Shown: positions 33,608-42,018 of the stretch, piece after piece
Position numbering within the stretch: position 1 is the stretch's first letter
Layout: every line of letters begins with the position of its first letter
Origin: JACVRW01 sp963734365
GTDB taxonomy: Bacteria; Actinomycetota; Thermoleophilia; Solirubrobacterales; Thermoleophilaceae
Reading direction: 5' to 3'
DNA: 64,000 nt
NCBI GenBank assembly: GCA_963734365.1
Contig: CAVTGV010000002.1
Location: 124,001-188,000 of the forward strand
Translations under genes and position numbers: made by a program
Notes under the pieces: generated by a model
Told to the model about the DNA's origin: nothing
Database searches by the model: none
What the model saw: the letters and a program-made list of their open reading frames with translations, nothing else

Positions 33608-35860
33608 CTAGCCCTCGGCCGGACGCGGCTCGCCGGTGGGACGCGGCGCGCGCCGCTCCGGGGCCGGCCGCACGGGCTCGGCTCCGCCCTCGAGCGCGGG
33701 CCCCTTGGGCAGCCACTCGAGCCAGCTCGGCAGGTACCAGTTCCACTTGCCGAGGAGCTTCATCGCGGACGGCAGCAGCACACCGCGCACCAGGGTGGCG
33801 TCGATCAGCACCGCCGCCGCCAGGCCCACGCCGAACTGCTTCATGTCGATGAACGAGAGCGTGGCGAAGATGCTGAACACCGCCACCATCACCAGCGCCG
33901 CGGCGCTCACCACTCCGGCCGTCGACTTGATCCCGTGTGACACGGCGTCCTCGGTCGACTCGCCGCGGTCCACCGCCTCCTTGATCCGGCTGAGGATGAA
34001 CACGTGGTAGTCCATCGACAGGCCGAACAGGATCACGAACAGCATCAGCGGGAACCAGGACGTGATCGCACCCGTGGAGTCGAAGTTCAGGAGGTTCTCG
34101 AAGTGACCGTCCTGGAACACGTAGGTGACGATTCCCATCGCCGCCGCCACCGACAGCACGTTCAGCGCGATCGCCTTGATCGGGATCACGATCGAGCGGA
34201 AGGTGACCAGCAGCAGCACGAACGCCATCGCGAAGACGAACGCGAAGACGAACCAGATGCGGGAGGCCATCAGGTCGTTGAAGTCGACCGAGCCGGCGGT
34301 GAAGCCGGTGACCCCCACGAGCTCGCCGCCGCTCACGCTCGGGAACACCTGCGGCACCACGTCGTCACGCAGCTTCTGGAGCGCTGCCATCGACGTCTCG
34401 TCGGTGCCGGTTCCCGCGAGCGGCACCTCGAGCACCGCCACCTGCTTGTCGGGGCTGACGTCGACCGTGACCGGCTCGTTGAACTGGTCCGAGTCACGCG
34501 CCACCTGGCGCAGGTCGGCGGCCGCCGCCTGGATCTGATCGCGGTCGAGGTTCTTGCCCTCGAGCACGATGTCAGCGGTGAACTGCTCACCCGGGAATGC
34601 GGCCTGCATGCGGTCGTAGGTCTGCATCACCTCGAGCGAGCGCGGGAGCCCGTCGATGCCCGTGTCGGCCGTGTGGATGTGGAACACCGGCACGGCCAGC
34701 GCGACCAGCACCGCGCCGGCGGCGATCATCGACACCACCGGTCGCTTGAGCACGCGGTCGAGCACGAAGCCCCACACGCGCGGCTCACCGGTACGCCGTT
34801 CGGGCTTCAGGAAGGGCACGCGGCCCTTGTTCACACGGTCACCGAGCTTCGACAGGACCGCGGGAAGAACGGTCAGCGAGCCGATCACCGAGATCGCCAC
34901 CACGAGGATCGTGCCGGTGGCGAACGAGACGAACGTGGCTGCGCCGCCGAAGTACATGCCGGCCATGGCCCCCATGACGGTGAAGCCGGAGACCAGCACG
35001 GCACGGCCAGAGGTGGCGGCCGCAGCTTCGAGCGCCGCTTCCTCGGAACGACCGCGTGCGCGTTCCTCGCGCTCCCTGCGCAGGTAGAACAGTGAATAGT
35101 CGACGCCCACGGCCAGGCCGATCAGCAGCACGACCGAGTTGATCGTCTCCTCCACCGGCCAGATCTGGCTGATCGGGCCGAGCAGGCCGATCGCCGCGGC
35201 CACGGCCGTGATGGCCAGGACCAGAGGAACGAAGGCGGCCAGCAGAGCACCAAAAGCAAGGATCAGGATGATCAGCGTGATCGGCAGCGAGGTGACCTCA
35301 GCCTTCTGGAAGTCGTCCTCGAACGCCGCGCTGAGCGCCTTGTCGGCGCTCGCCCCGCCGAACTCCTCGATCCGGAACGACGGCTGCTGCTTGTCGAGCT
35401 TCGCGACCGCGGCGAGCGCCGGGTCGACGTGGTCCTCGGCGTTCTCGCCGGGAATCTCGAACGTCACTAGGGCGGACTTGCCGTCCTCGGACAGCTGGCC
35501 CTCGCTGTCGGACGCGTAGGGGCTCGTAACGGCCCGCACGTGCTTTGTGCCCTCGAGCTTGGTTACCACTCCGTTCACGACCGCACGGAACTCTCTATCC
35601 GAGTTGCGGGCGCCGTTCTGGCTCTGAATGAGGACGCTCTCGCTCTCCTTGTCCGGGAAATGGTTGGAGACCGCGGCGTCCGCGCGGCCCGATTCCCCGA
35701 TCTCGTAGTCGTCGTCGCCGAGCACCTTCGTGCCCACCGAACCGCCGATGAAGACGGCCAGGATCACGAACAGCAGCCAGCCGACGATGGCCTTCTTTCG
35801 ATGCTGCGCGCTCCAGCGACCGGCGCGAGCAGCGAGGTTCTTTGTGCGGTTCTCGTTCAT
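33608..35860 (-). CDS. MMPL-family RND transporter
   Basis: The 750-residue membrane protein has two MMPL repeats. Each has an exported loop of ~140-200 residues followed by five or six membrane helices (for example PITLIILILAFGALLAAFVPLVLAI in repeat 1 and FAFVFAMAFVLLLVTFRSIVIPIKAIAL in repeat 2). VGVDYSLFYLRREREER and GLSMDYHVFILSRIKEAVDRG are the paired GxxxDY motifs for proton coupling. MMPL proteins export lipids or hydrophobic molecules. The ATG at 35860 (MNENRTKN) is chosen; ATGs at 35872 and 35896 are alternatives. The gene stands alone, with a terminator at its end. Confidence 0.92.
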   Translation of the reverse strand: MNENRTKNLAARAGRWSAQHRKKAIVGWLLFVILAVFIGGSVGTKVLGDDDYEIGESGRADAAVSNHFPDKESESVLIQSQNGARNSDREFRAVVNGVVTKLEGTKHVRAVTSPYASDSEGQLSEDGKSALVTFEIPGENAEDHVDPALAAVAKLDKQQPSFRIEEFGGASADKALSAAFEDDFQKAEVTSLPITLIILILAFGALLAAFVPLVLAITAVAAAIGLLGPISQIWPVEETINSVVLLIGLAVGVDYSLFYLRREREERARGRSEEAALEAAAATSGRAVLVSGFTVMGAMAGMYFGGAATFVSFATGTILVVAISVIGSLTVLPAVLSKLGDRVNKGRVPFLKPERRTGEPRVWGFVLDRVLKRPVVSMIAAGAVLVALAVPVFHIHTADTGIDGLPRSLEVMQTYDRMQAAFPGEQFTADIVLEGKNLDRDQIQAAAADLRQVARDSDQFNEPVTVDVSPDKQVAVLEVPLAGTGTDETSMAALQKLRDDVVPQVFPSVSGGELVGVTGFTAGSVDFNDLMASRIWFVFAFVFAMAFVLLLVTFRSIVIPIKAIALNVLSVAAAMGIVTYVFQDGHFENLLNFDSTGAITSWFPLMLFVILFGLSMDYHVFILSRIKEAVDRGESTEDAVSHGIKSTAGVVSAAALVMVAVFSIFATLSFIDMKQFGVGLAAAVLIDATLVRGVLLPSAMKLLGKWNWYLPSWLEWLPKGPALEGGAEPVRPAPERRAPRPTGEPRPAEG

Positions 35861-35902
35861 GCGGAAGAGCATCCGCCCCGGCGAGGGCCCGTCCAATGCG
35901 GC

Positions 35903-36891
35903 CTACCGGCCAAACACGGTGCGGTTATCCGCACGGTCGAGGGCCGCCCGCAGCGTCTGCGCGACGCGGTTGGGCTCGTCTCGGAGCTGGCGCCAGGTGA
36001 AGCGGAGCGTGCGGTAGCCGGCGGCATCGAGGAGCTGATCGCGGCGGCGGTCACGCTCGAAGGCCTCCCGCGTGCCGTGGGTCTCGTAGCCGTCGGTCTC
36101 GGCGATCAGGCGTTGGGCCGGCCAGAGGAAGTCGGGGACGAATGTTTCGGCTGTCGAGCTGCGATCGACGCGTTCACCAGCGGTGCCGGCAGGCCGGAAC
36201 TGCGGCAGAGAAGGAGGAATCGTCGTTCGAGCTCCTTGCGGGTCGTGCTCGGTCCGTGGATCGAGCTCATTCGTCACCCGCCGTAGCCGAGCCATCCCGC
36301 GCGCGCCGTGATTGCGCTCGAGCAGATCGTCGATCGCCGGCTGATCGAAAACGCGCAGCTGCTCGGCTCGGGTGATCGCCTTGGCGACGGCGTCGTCATC
36401 GAGTCGCTCGCAGAGGTCGAGCAGGATGCGGGCAATTGACACGCAGGGGATGCCGTCCCGAACGCTGATGTCAGGCGCCGAGAGCGTCGGCCGGCCGCAC
36501 ACGACGATTCCTCGGATTGAATGCCCACGCGAGGCGGGGCGCGGCACGGTGACCTCGATTCGCGCTGACGCGCTGGGCCTGAGCCCCACGAGCGCCGCGG
36601 CCGAGCGATGCGAGAGCACGGCGCCGCGGCCACACGCCAGCACGGCGGCCATCCAGCGCCCATGGGCAGCGAGGGTGGGTCGGCCCAGCGGCATACACGC
36701 CGCGGTGAATCCGGTGAAGCCGCCCGGCAGCCACCCGGCCCCGCACCGCCCGAGCGCTCAGGCCAAGCTCGAGAGCTGACCAGCGCAACAACGCCGTGCT
36801 GACGCTCGGCGAGCTCGACGATCGAGGGCCTCGAGCGGTGAGACCGTATTTCCGGCTCTCTCACCGCCGCAATTGCGGTCTCACCCGGCAT
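35903..36891 (-). pseudogene. DUF559/AbiEi-like protein gene, broken by about four frameshifts
   Basis: Pieces of one protein occur in different minus-strand frames, in order. IVELAERQHGVVAL comes near 36800, then SALELGLSARAVRGRVAAGR and LHRIHRGVYAAG to about 36690. GRPTLAAHGRWMAAVLACG through LRRVTNELDPRT runs to about 36250, then TTRKELERRFLLLCRSSGLP to about 36150. FVPDFLWPAQRLIAETDGYE to the end finishes it. The last part is a Vsr-like PD-(D/E)XK nuclease fold (DUF559) with its acidic residues intact, and the first part is the AbiEi-type winged-helix antitoxin domain. Frames change near 36780, 36690, 36250 and 36150. Several independent indels make sequencing error unlikely. Confidence 0.8.
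36838..36884. repeat. 47-bp palindromic repeat at the 5' end of the DUF559 pseudogene
   Basis: GTGAGACCG (36838-36846) and CGGTCTCAC (36876-36884) are perfect inverted ends. The interior holds a second palindrome CCGCAATTGCGG (36867-36878). It shares the 11-mer CGTATTTCCGG (36845-36855) with the reverse complement of the left arm of the 165-bp element at 19764-19774. It looks like an interspersed REP-like sequence; a search of the rest of the genome would be needed to confirm copies. Confidence 0.55.
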
Positions 36892-36959
36892 GCGGAGGAT
36901 CGTGGCCTAAAGACCCACCCCCTTCACCGCTGCCGTGCAACGTTTGCGCTACAGAACCG

Positions 36960-37646
36960 CTACGAGTAACGCATCGAGCGCGGCGCCTCGCGCATACGGA
37001 TGAGCTGCGCCGGCACGCCACCCACCACCGCGTTGGCCGGGACGTCGCGGGTGACCACGGCGTTGGTGCCGATCACGGCGTTGTCGCCCACCGTCACGCC
37101 GCGCAGGATGCACGCGCCGTAACCGATCCACACGTTGTTGCCCACCCGGACATCACGCTTGTAGATCCCCTGCAGGCGTATGGGGCGTTCCACCTCGACC
37201 ATCCCGTGGTCGAAGTCGATCATCATCACGCGGTCGGCGATCACGCACTCGCGGCCGATCGACACGTGCTGGAAGGCGGAGATGGTGCACTCCTGGCCCA
37301 GCACCGTCTTGGCCCCCACCGACACGCTTCCCTCGTGCGAGCGGATCTTGCAGCCGTGCCCGACCCAGGACCAGCGGCCGAGCTCGAGCGTGGCGCGCGG
37401 CCCCACCTCCAGGGAGCAGCCCGGCCCAACGAAGGCAAGCCCGTCCAGGTGCACCCTCTTCCCCAGCCGCAGTTTCCAGACGCCGAGCCGCGCAATGAGA
37501 CGCAGGTACTTCAGATTCAGCATGCCCTTGCGACGCATGAAGCGCAGCAGCGTGAGCAGCCCGCCGTTACGGGGCGGAGGCTCGCCGCGGATCTCCGGAG
37601 GGAGATCGGACGGCGGCGCGGCGATCGGCTCGGTGGCGCTCTCCAT
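36960..37646 (-). CDS. Left-handed beta-helix (hexapeptide-repeat) acyltransferase
   Basis: The 228-residue protein is made of hexapeptide repeats from about residue 70 onward (LAFVGPGCSLEVGPRATLEL ... VSVGAKTVLGQECTISAF). It has the WbbJ/LacA-like end NNVWIGYGACILRGVTVG, DNAVIGTNAVVTRDVPANAV, VGGVPAQLIR. This fold forms acetyl- or acyl-CoA-dependent O-acetyltransferases of surface sugars. The N-terminal 40 residues are Pro-rich, then a basic helix (RFMRRKGMLNLKYLRLIARL) follows. The ATG at 37646 is used; in-frame sequence upstream lies in the divergent response-regulator region. Confidence 0.87.
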   Translation of the reverse strand: MESATEPIAAPPSDLPPEIRGEPPPRNGGLLTLLRFMRRKGMLNLKYLRLIARLGVWKLRLGKRVHLDGLAFVGPGCSLEVGPRATLELGRWSWVGHGCKIRSHEGSVSVGAKTVLGQECTISAFQHVSIGRECVIADRVMMIDFDHGMVEVERPIRLQGIYKRDVRVGNNVWIGYGACILRGVTVGDNAVIGTNAVVTRDVPANAVVGGVPAQLIRMREAPRSMRYS

Positions 37647-37718
37647 CGCGGGGCTGGATGATAGGTGCGGGTATCCGTATTGGCCCCAGGGCCGTTCCGC
37701 TTCACAATCTTCGTTGCA

Positions 37719-38060
37719 ATGGCCAGGACTGTCCTGATAGTCGACGATCACCCGAGCTTCCGGGCGAGTGCTCGCATGCTGCTCGAGTCCGAGGGCTTCG
37801 AGGTGATCGGCGAGGCCGAGAACGGCCTCGGCGCGATCGACGCGGTGCACGAGCTGGCCCCCGACCTCGTCCTTCTCGACGTGCAGCTTCCCGACATCAA
37901 CGGCATCGAGGTGGCCGCGCGCCTCACCCGCAACGGCAACGCCCCCGCGATCGTCCTCACCTCCAGCCGGGACCTGGCCGATCTCGGCACGCTCGGCGGC
38001 GCGCGCGGCTTCATTCCCAAGTCGGAGCTGTCCGGCGAGGCACTGGAGGCGCTCCTCTGA
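37719..38060 (+). CDS. Single-domain response regulator (receiver only)
   Basis: The 113-residue protein is a complete CheY-like receiver: VLIVDDHPSFRASARMLL (acidic pair), LVLLDVQLPDING (phospho-acceptor Asp), VLTSS (Thr/Ser) and GFIPKSEL (Lys). There is no output domain, so it acts as a phosphate shuttle or binds a partner. The ATG at 37719 precedes the first strand directly. It overlaps or abuts the sensor kinase gene, which in turn overlaps a LuxR-type regulator, so the three form one signalling operon. Confidence 0.9.
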   Translation: MARTVLIVDDHPSFRASARMLLESEGFEVIGEAENGLGAIDAVHELAPDLVLLDVQLPDINGIEVAARLTRNGNAPAIVLTSSRDLADLGTLGGARGFIPKSELSGEALEALL

Positions 38061-39811
38061 CCAGCCTGCGCCGTGCGCTCTGGGCGCTCGCTGTGGCGGG
38101 CCTGGTGCTCGGTCTCGCGGTGGCCGCGCTGATCTTCACGAGCGACACCGTCGAGCTGCGCGGCATCTGGATCGCCGCCACGCTGTTCATCGGCTGGAGC
38201 TTCGTTGGCGTCGGCCTCTTCGCCTGGGCCCGGCGTCCGGACAACCGCGTGGGGATGCTCATGGCGGTCACCGGGTTCGCGTGGCTCGTGGCGTCCTTCG
38301 GCCTGTCCGACCTGCCGCTGGCGTTCACCTTCGGCCAGCTGCTGGGCGCGCTCTACTTCGCCGCGGCGATCCACCTGCTGCTCGCCTTCCCCGACGGCAG
38401 CCTCAAGTCCCAGGCCGAGCGGCTGATCGTCTGGGTCGCCTATCTCGTCACCACCATCGGGATCTTCCCGGCCTGGCTGTTCCTCGACCCTCGGGCCGAC
38501 TTCGACTGCACCAACTGCCCCGACAACGTTCTCCTCGTCGACCGCAGCGAGACCGCCGTGCAGGTGATCAGCACCGCGGTGAACGTGGCCGGGGCGATCC
38601 TGGTCGTGTCGGTGCTGGTGGTGCTCGTCCGGCGCTGGCGCAGGGCCGGCGTGACCCAACGGCGGCTGCTGGTGCCGGTCTACGCCGGTGGCGTGGCCCT
38701 GATGCTGCTGCTGATCCTGACCGTGGTGCTGCAGGTGGGCGGTCTCGACTCGATCGTGACCGAGGCGGCCTGGATCGGCGCGATGATCCCGTTCGGACTG
38801 GTTCCCTACCTGTTCCTGTCGACCCTCGTACGGGCGCGCATGATCCAGAGCGGAGCGGTCGGGTCGCTGATCGCCCGCTTGAGCGAAGTGCCGGCGAGCG
38901 GCCAGCTGCGCGATGCGCTGGCCGAGGCCCTCGGCGACCCCTCGCTGGAGGTCCTCTACTGGATCCCGGAGGACGGGCGCTTCGTCGGCCCCAACGGTCA
39001 AGCGCGCGAGCTGCCGGCGCCCGGCTCGGCGCGCGCGTTCACGCAGGTGGAACGGGACGGACGGCCGGTGGCCGCGATCCTGCACGACCCGCTGCTCCTC
39101 GACAGCCGGGACGGCCACGTCGACGCCATCGGGGCCGCCGCTTCGCTCGCGCTCGAGAACGAGCGCCTCGACGCAGAGCTGCGCTGCAAGCTCGAGGAGC
39201 TGCGCGACTCGCGTGAGCGCATGCTCCGAATCGGGCTCGAGGAACGCCGGCGGCTCGAGCGTGACCTGCACGACGGTGCCCAGCAGCGCCTGGTGTCCAT
39301 GGCGCTCGAGCTGCGGCTGGCCCGGGCGCGCCTACAGGACGATCCGGCCGCGGCGGCGACGCTACTGGCCGGCGCCACCGAGGAGCTCGACGCCGCCCTG
39401 GGCGAGCTGCGCGAACTCGCCCGCGGCATCCACCCGGCCGTGCTGTCGGACCGCGGCCTCGACACGGCGCTCGAAACTCTCGCCCACCGCGCGCCGCTGC
39501 CGGTGGACGTGGACCGGCTCCCCGGCGAACGGCTGCCTGAGGCCGTGGAGCTCGCGGCCTACTTCGTGGTGGCCGAGGCGCTCACCAACGTGGCCAAGTA
39601 CGCCCACGCCAGCCGAGCTTCGGTCAGCGTCGAGCGCACCAACGGCCGCCTGGTGGTGGCGGTCCGCGATGACGGGGTCGGCGGAGCCGACCCCGAGAGC
39701 GGAACGGGGCTGCGTGGCCTTGCCGACCGCATCGCTGTGCTCGAGGGCCGGCTCGACGTGGACTCCCCGCGGGGACGAGGAACCACCGTGACTGCGAGGA
39801 TCCCCGTGTGA
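38057..39811 (+). CDS. Membrane-bound sensor histidine kinase (HisKA_3, NarX/DesK type)
   Basis: The first ~270 residues hold about seven or eight membrane helices (for example LVLGLAVAALIFT, GIWIAATLFIGWSFVGVGLF, AVNVAGAILVVSVLVVLVRR) and form the sensor. A GAF-like linker is followed by the dimerisation/phosphoacceptor helix EERRRLERDLHDGAQQRL (the His in DLHDG). The HATPase_c domain has VAEALTNVAKYAHAS and DDGVGGADPESGTGLRGLADR. The start is unclear: CTG at 38057 has GGAGG upstream and overlaps the previous stop, while GTG at 38090 is the alternative. It probably phosphorylates the LuxR regulator that follows. Confidence 0.88.
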   Translation: MTSLRRALWALAVAGLVLGLAVAALIFTSDTVELRGIWIAATLFIGWSFVGVGLFAWARRPDNRVGMLMAVTGFAWLVASFGLSDLPLAFTFGQLLGALYFAAAIHLLLAFPDGSLKSQAERLIVWVAYLVTTIGIFPAWLFLDPRADFDCTNCPDNVLLVDRSETAVQVISTAVNVAGAILVVSVLVVLVRRWRRAGVTQRRLLVPVYAGGVALMLLLILTVVLQVGGLDSIVTEAAWIGAMIPFGLVPYLFLSTLVRARMIQSGAVGSLIARLSEVPASGQLRDALAEALGDPSLEVLYWIPEDGRFVGPNGQARELPAPGSARAFTQVERDGRPVAAILHDPLLLDSRDGHVDAIGAAASLALENERLDAELRCKLEELRDSRERMLRIGLEERRRLERDLHDGAQQRLVSMALELRLARARLQDDPAAAATLLAGATEELDAALGELRELARGIHPAVLSDRGLDTALETLAHRAPLPVDVDRLPGERLPEAVELAAYFVVAEALTNVAKYAHASRASVSVERTNGRLVVAVRDDGVGGADPESGTGLRGLADRIAVLEGRLDVDSPRGRGTTVTARIPV

Positions 39812-40476
39812 TGAGTGAGCTCGAGAGCGCAACCAGGGTGGTGGTGGCCGACGACTCGGTCCTGCTGCGCGAGGGCGTGGTGCGCCTGCTCGAGGAATGG
39901 GGCTTCGAGGTGGTGGCGCAGGCCGGGGACGCCGACGACCTGCTGCGCAAGGTCGGGGCCCACAAGCCCGACGTGGCCGTGGTGGACATCCGCATGCCGC
40001 CCAGCAACACAGACGACGGCCTGAGGGCCGCGCTCCAGATCCGCGAACGCCAGCCCGACACCGGCGTCCTCGTGCTGTCGCAGTACGTGGAGGAGGGCTA
40101 CGCGCTCGAGCTCGTGGGCGACAGCGCCGGCGGGGTGGGCTATCTCCTCAAGGACCGGGTGGCCGACGTCGAGCGTTTCATCGACTCGGTCAAGCGCGTG
40201 GCGGAGGGCGGCTCGGCGCTCGACCCGGAGGTGGTGTCCCAGCTCGTGGGCCGCGCCCGTCGCGACGACCCGATCGAGCAACTCACCCCGCGCGAGCGCG
40301 AGGTGCTCGCTCTGATGGCCGAGGGTCGTTCGAACCACGCGATCGCCGAGCAGATGATCGTGACCGAGCGCGCCGTGGAGAAGCACGTGACGAGCATCTT
40401 CGGGAAGCTCGGGCTGCCGCCCGCGCCGGAGGACCACCGGCGCGTGCTGGCCGTGCTCGCCTTCCTCAGGGCTTAG
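39811..40476 (+). CDS. LuxR/NarL-family response regulator
   Basis: The 221-residue protein has an N-terminal receiver (VVVADDSVLLREGVVRLL; phospho-Asp in VAVVDIRMPP; GYLLKDRV). The C-terminal LuxR helix-turn-helix is LTPREREVLALMAEGRSNHA then EKHVTSIFGKLGL. This pairs with HisKA_3 kinases, and the ATG at 39811 overlaps the kinase stop. The targets are unknown. The 3' end overlaps the convergent methyltransferase gene by 11 bp. Confidence 0.93.
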   Translation: MSELESATRVVVADDSVLLREGVVRLLEEWGFEVVAQAGDADDLLRKVGAHKPDVAVVDIRMPPSNTDDGLRAALQIRERQPDTGVLVLSQYVEEGYALELVGDSAGGVGYLLKDRVADVERFIDSVKRVAEGGSALDPEVVSQLVGRARRDDPIEQLTPREREVLALMAEGRSNHAIAEQMIVTERAVEKHVTSIFGKLGLPPAPEDHRRVLAVLAFLRA

Positions 40477-41230
40477 GAACTACCGCAATCAGGTAGTCGC
40501 CGTTGAAGCGCAGCGTGCCGTCGTCGGCCAGGTTCTCGTCGTTGTAGTACGCGATCAGGGCGTCGCGCAGCTCCCCTTCGCGCTCGCCGAGCACCTCACG
40601 GGCGTTGAGGAGCGGCCCGAAGCTTTCGAGCATGAAGTCCGCGTAGCTCTCCACCGAGGCATCGCGCCACACCACCTCACCGCGCTCGAAGCGTGCATCC
40701 CCGAGGAGCTCGCGCACGTGTTCCTCCGTGCCCCAGAGCGGTGGGGGCTCGTCCGGCGGCGGCCCGCCCACCACCTGCCCGACCGTGGTGAACATGCGCC
40801 CGACCGCGCCTGTGGGCGACCAGCAGCAGATGCCGATCGCGCCGCCCGGCCGGCACACGCGCTTCATCTCCTGCGCCGTGCGCGCGTGATCGGGGGCGAA
40901 CATGTGCCCGAACGCGGACAGGACGCGGTCGAAGCTGGCGTCCTCGAAGGGCAGGTCCTGCGCGTCGCCCTCCACCCAGTCCACCTCCACCATCGCGTCG
41001 GCCGCGCGCTCGCGGGCCACCTCCAGCAGGTCGGGGGAGAAATCCAGGGCCGTGGCCCTGGCGCCCGCCCTGACCGCCGGGATCGCGACGTTTCCGGTGC
41101 CGCAGGCCACGTCGAGCACCTCCATGCCCGGCTCCACCGCCGCCGCCTCCACCAGCCGTTCCGCGCTGTCGGTGATCTTCTCCGCCACGGCCGCGTAGTT
41201 GCCCGAGCCCCACATCGTCTTCGGATCCAT
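40466..41230 (-). CDS. Class I SAM-dependent methyltransferase (UbiE-like)
   Basis: The 254-residue protein has EVLDVACGTGNVAIPAVRAG (motif I), ATALDFSPDLLEVAR, EGDAQDLPFEDASFDRVLSA (motif IV) and VCRPGGAIGICCWSPTGAVG. The C-terminal half has a typical lid with PPPLWGTEEHVRELLG. Members methylate small molecules or lipids; the substrate is unknown. The ATG at 41230 (MDPKTMWGSGNY) fits the family; the upstream extension to 41266 does not. Divergent from the ABC transporter with 62 bp between. Confidence 0.87.
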   Translation of the reverse strand: MDPKTMWGSGNYAAVAEKITDSAERLVEAAAVEPGMEVLDVACGTGNVAIPAVRAGARATALDFSPDLLEVARERAADAMVEVDWVEGDAQDLPFEDASFDRVLSAFGHMFAPDHARTAQEMKRVCRPGGAIGICCWSPTGAVGRMFTTVGQVVGGPPPDEPPPLWGTEEHVRELLGDARFERGEVVWRDASVESYADFMLESFGPLLNAREVLGEREGELRDALIAYYNDENLADDGTLRFNGDYLIAVVPKP

Positions 41231-41292
41231 GGGATCACTATGTCGGGTTAGCCGTACTGCGCGCAACCGGCACGTTTGCCACCCTGCGGCGC

Positions 41293-42015
41293 ATGGATTC
41301 GATCGTCAGCGCCACCGACGTCCGCCGCCGGTATGGAGAGGGTGACGCCGCGGTGAACGCGCTCGCGGGCGTGACCGTCGGCTTCGAGCGCGGCCGCTTC
41401 AGCGCCATCATGGGGCCGTCGGGCTCGGGCAAGTCGACCCTCATGCACATCCTCGCGGGCCTTGACCGGCCCACCTCGGGCACCGTCACGCTCGACGACG
41501 TGGACATCACGACCCTCGACGACGCCGACCTCACAAAGCTGCGCCGCGACAAGCTCGGCTTCATCTTCCAGTTCTTCAACCTGATCCCGGTGCTCACCGC
41601 CGAGGAGAACGTGGTGCTGCCGCTCTCGATCGCGGGCCAGAAGCCCGACGCCGAATGGCTCGAGCGCCTGATCGACACGGTCGGCCTGTCCGACCGGCGC
41701 ACCCATCGGCCGGCCGAGCTGTCGGGCGGCCAGCAGCAACGGGTGGCCGTGGCCCGGGCCCTGGCTTCGAAGCCGGCCGTGGTGTTCGCCGACGAGCCCA
41801 CCGGCAACCTCGACTCGAAGTCGAGCGAGGAGGTGCTGGGCCTGCTGCGGCATTCGGTGGACGAGCTCGGTCAGACGGTGGTGATGGTCACCCACGATCC
41901 CGAGGCCGCCTCGTACGCCGACCGCCTGCTCGTGCTGCGCGACGGCCTGGTGGTCCACGACGCCGAGGCGGGCAGTGCCGACGATGTGATCGAGCTGATG
42001 AAGGCGGTCGCCTAG
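41293..42015 (+). CDS. ABC transporter ATP-binding protein (MacB/LolD type)
   Basis: The 240-residue ATPase has Walker A GPSGSGKST (residues ~43-51), the Q-loop FQFFNLIPVLTAEENV, the signature LSGGQQQRVAVARAL, Walker B VVFADEPTGNLD and the H-loop VTHDPEAA. The FQFFNLxPxLTAxENV form is that of the MacB/LolD/FtsE group, which powers membrane-extracting machines rather than channel transporters. It lies 3 bp upstream of its large permease. Confidence 0.94.
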   Translation: MDSIVSATDVRRRYGEGDAAVNALAGVTVGFERGRFSAIMGPSGSGKSTLMHILAGLDRPTSGTVTLDDVDITTLDDADLTKLRRDKLGFIFQFFNLIPVLTAEENVVLPLSIAGQKPDAEWLERLIDTVGLSDRRTHRPAELSGGQQQRVAVARALASKPAVVFADEPTGNLDSKSSEEVLGLLRHSVDELGQTVVMVTHDPEAASYADRLLVLRDGLVVHDAEAGSADDVIELMKAVA

Positions 42016-42018
42016 CCG

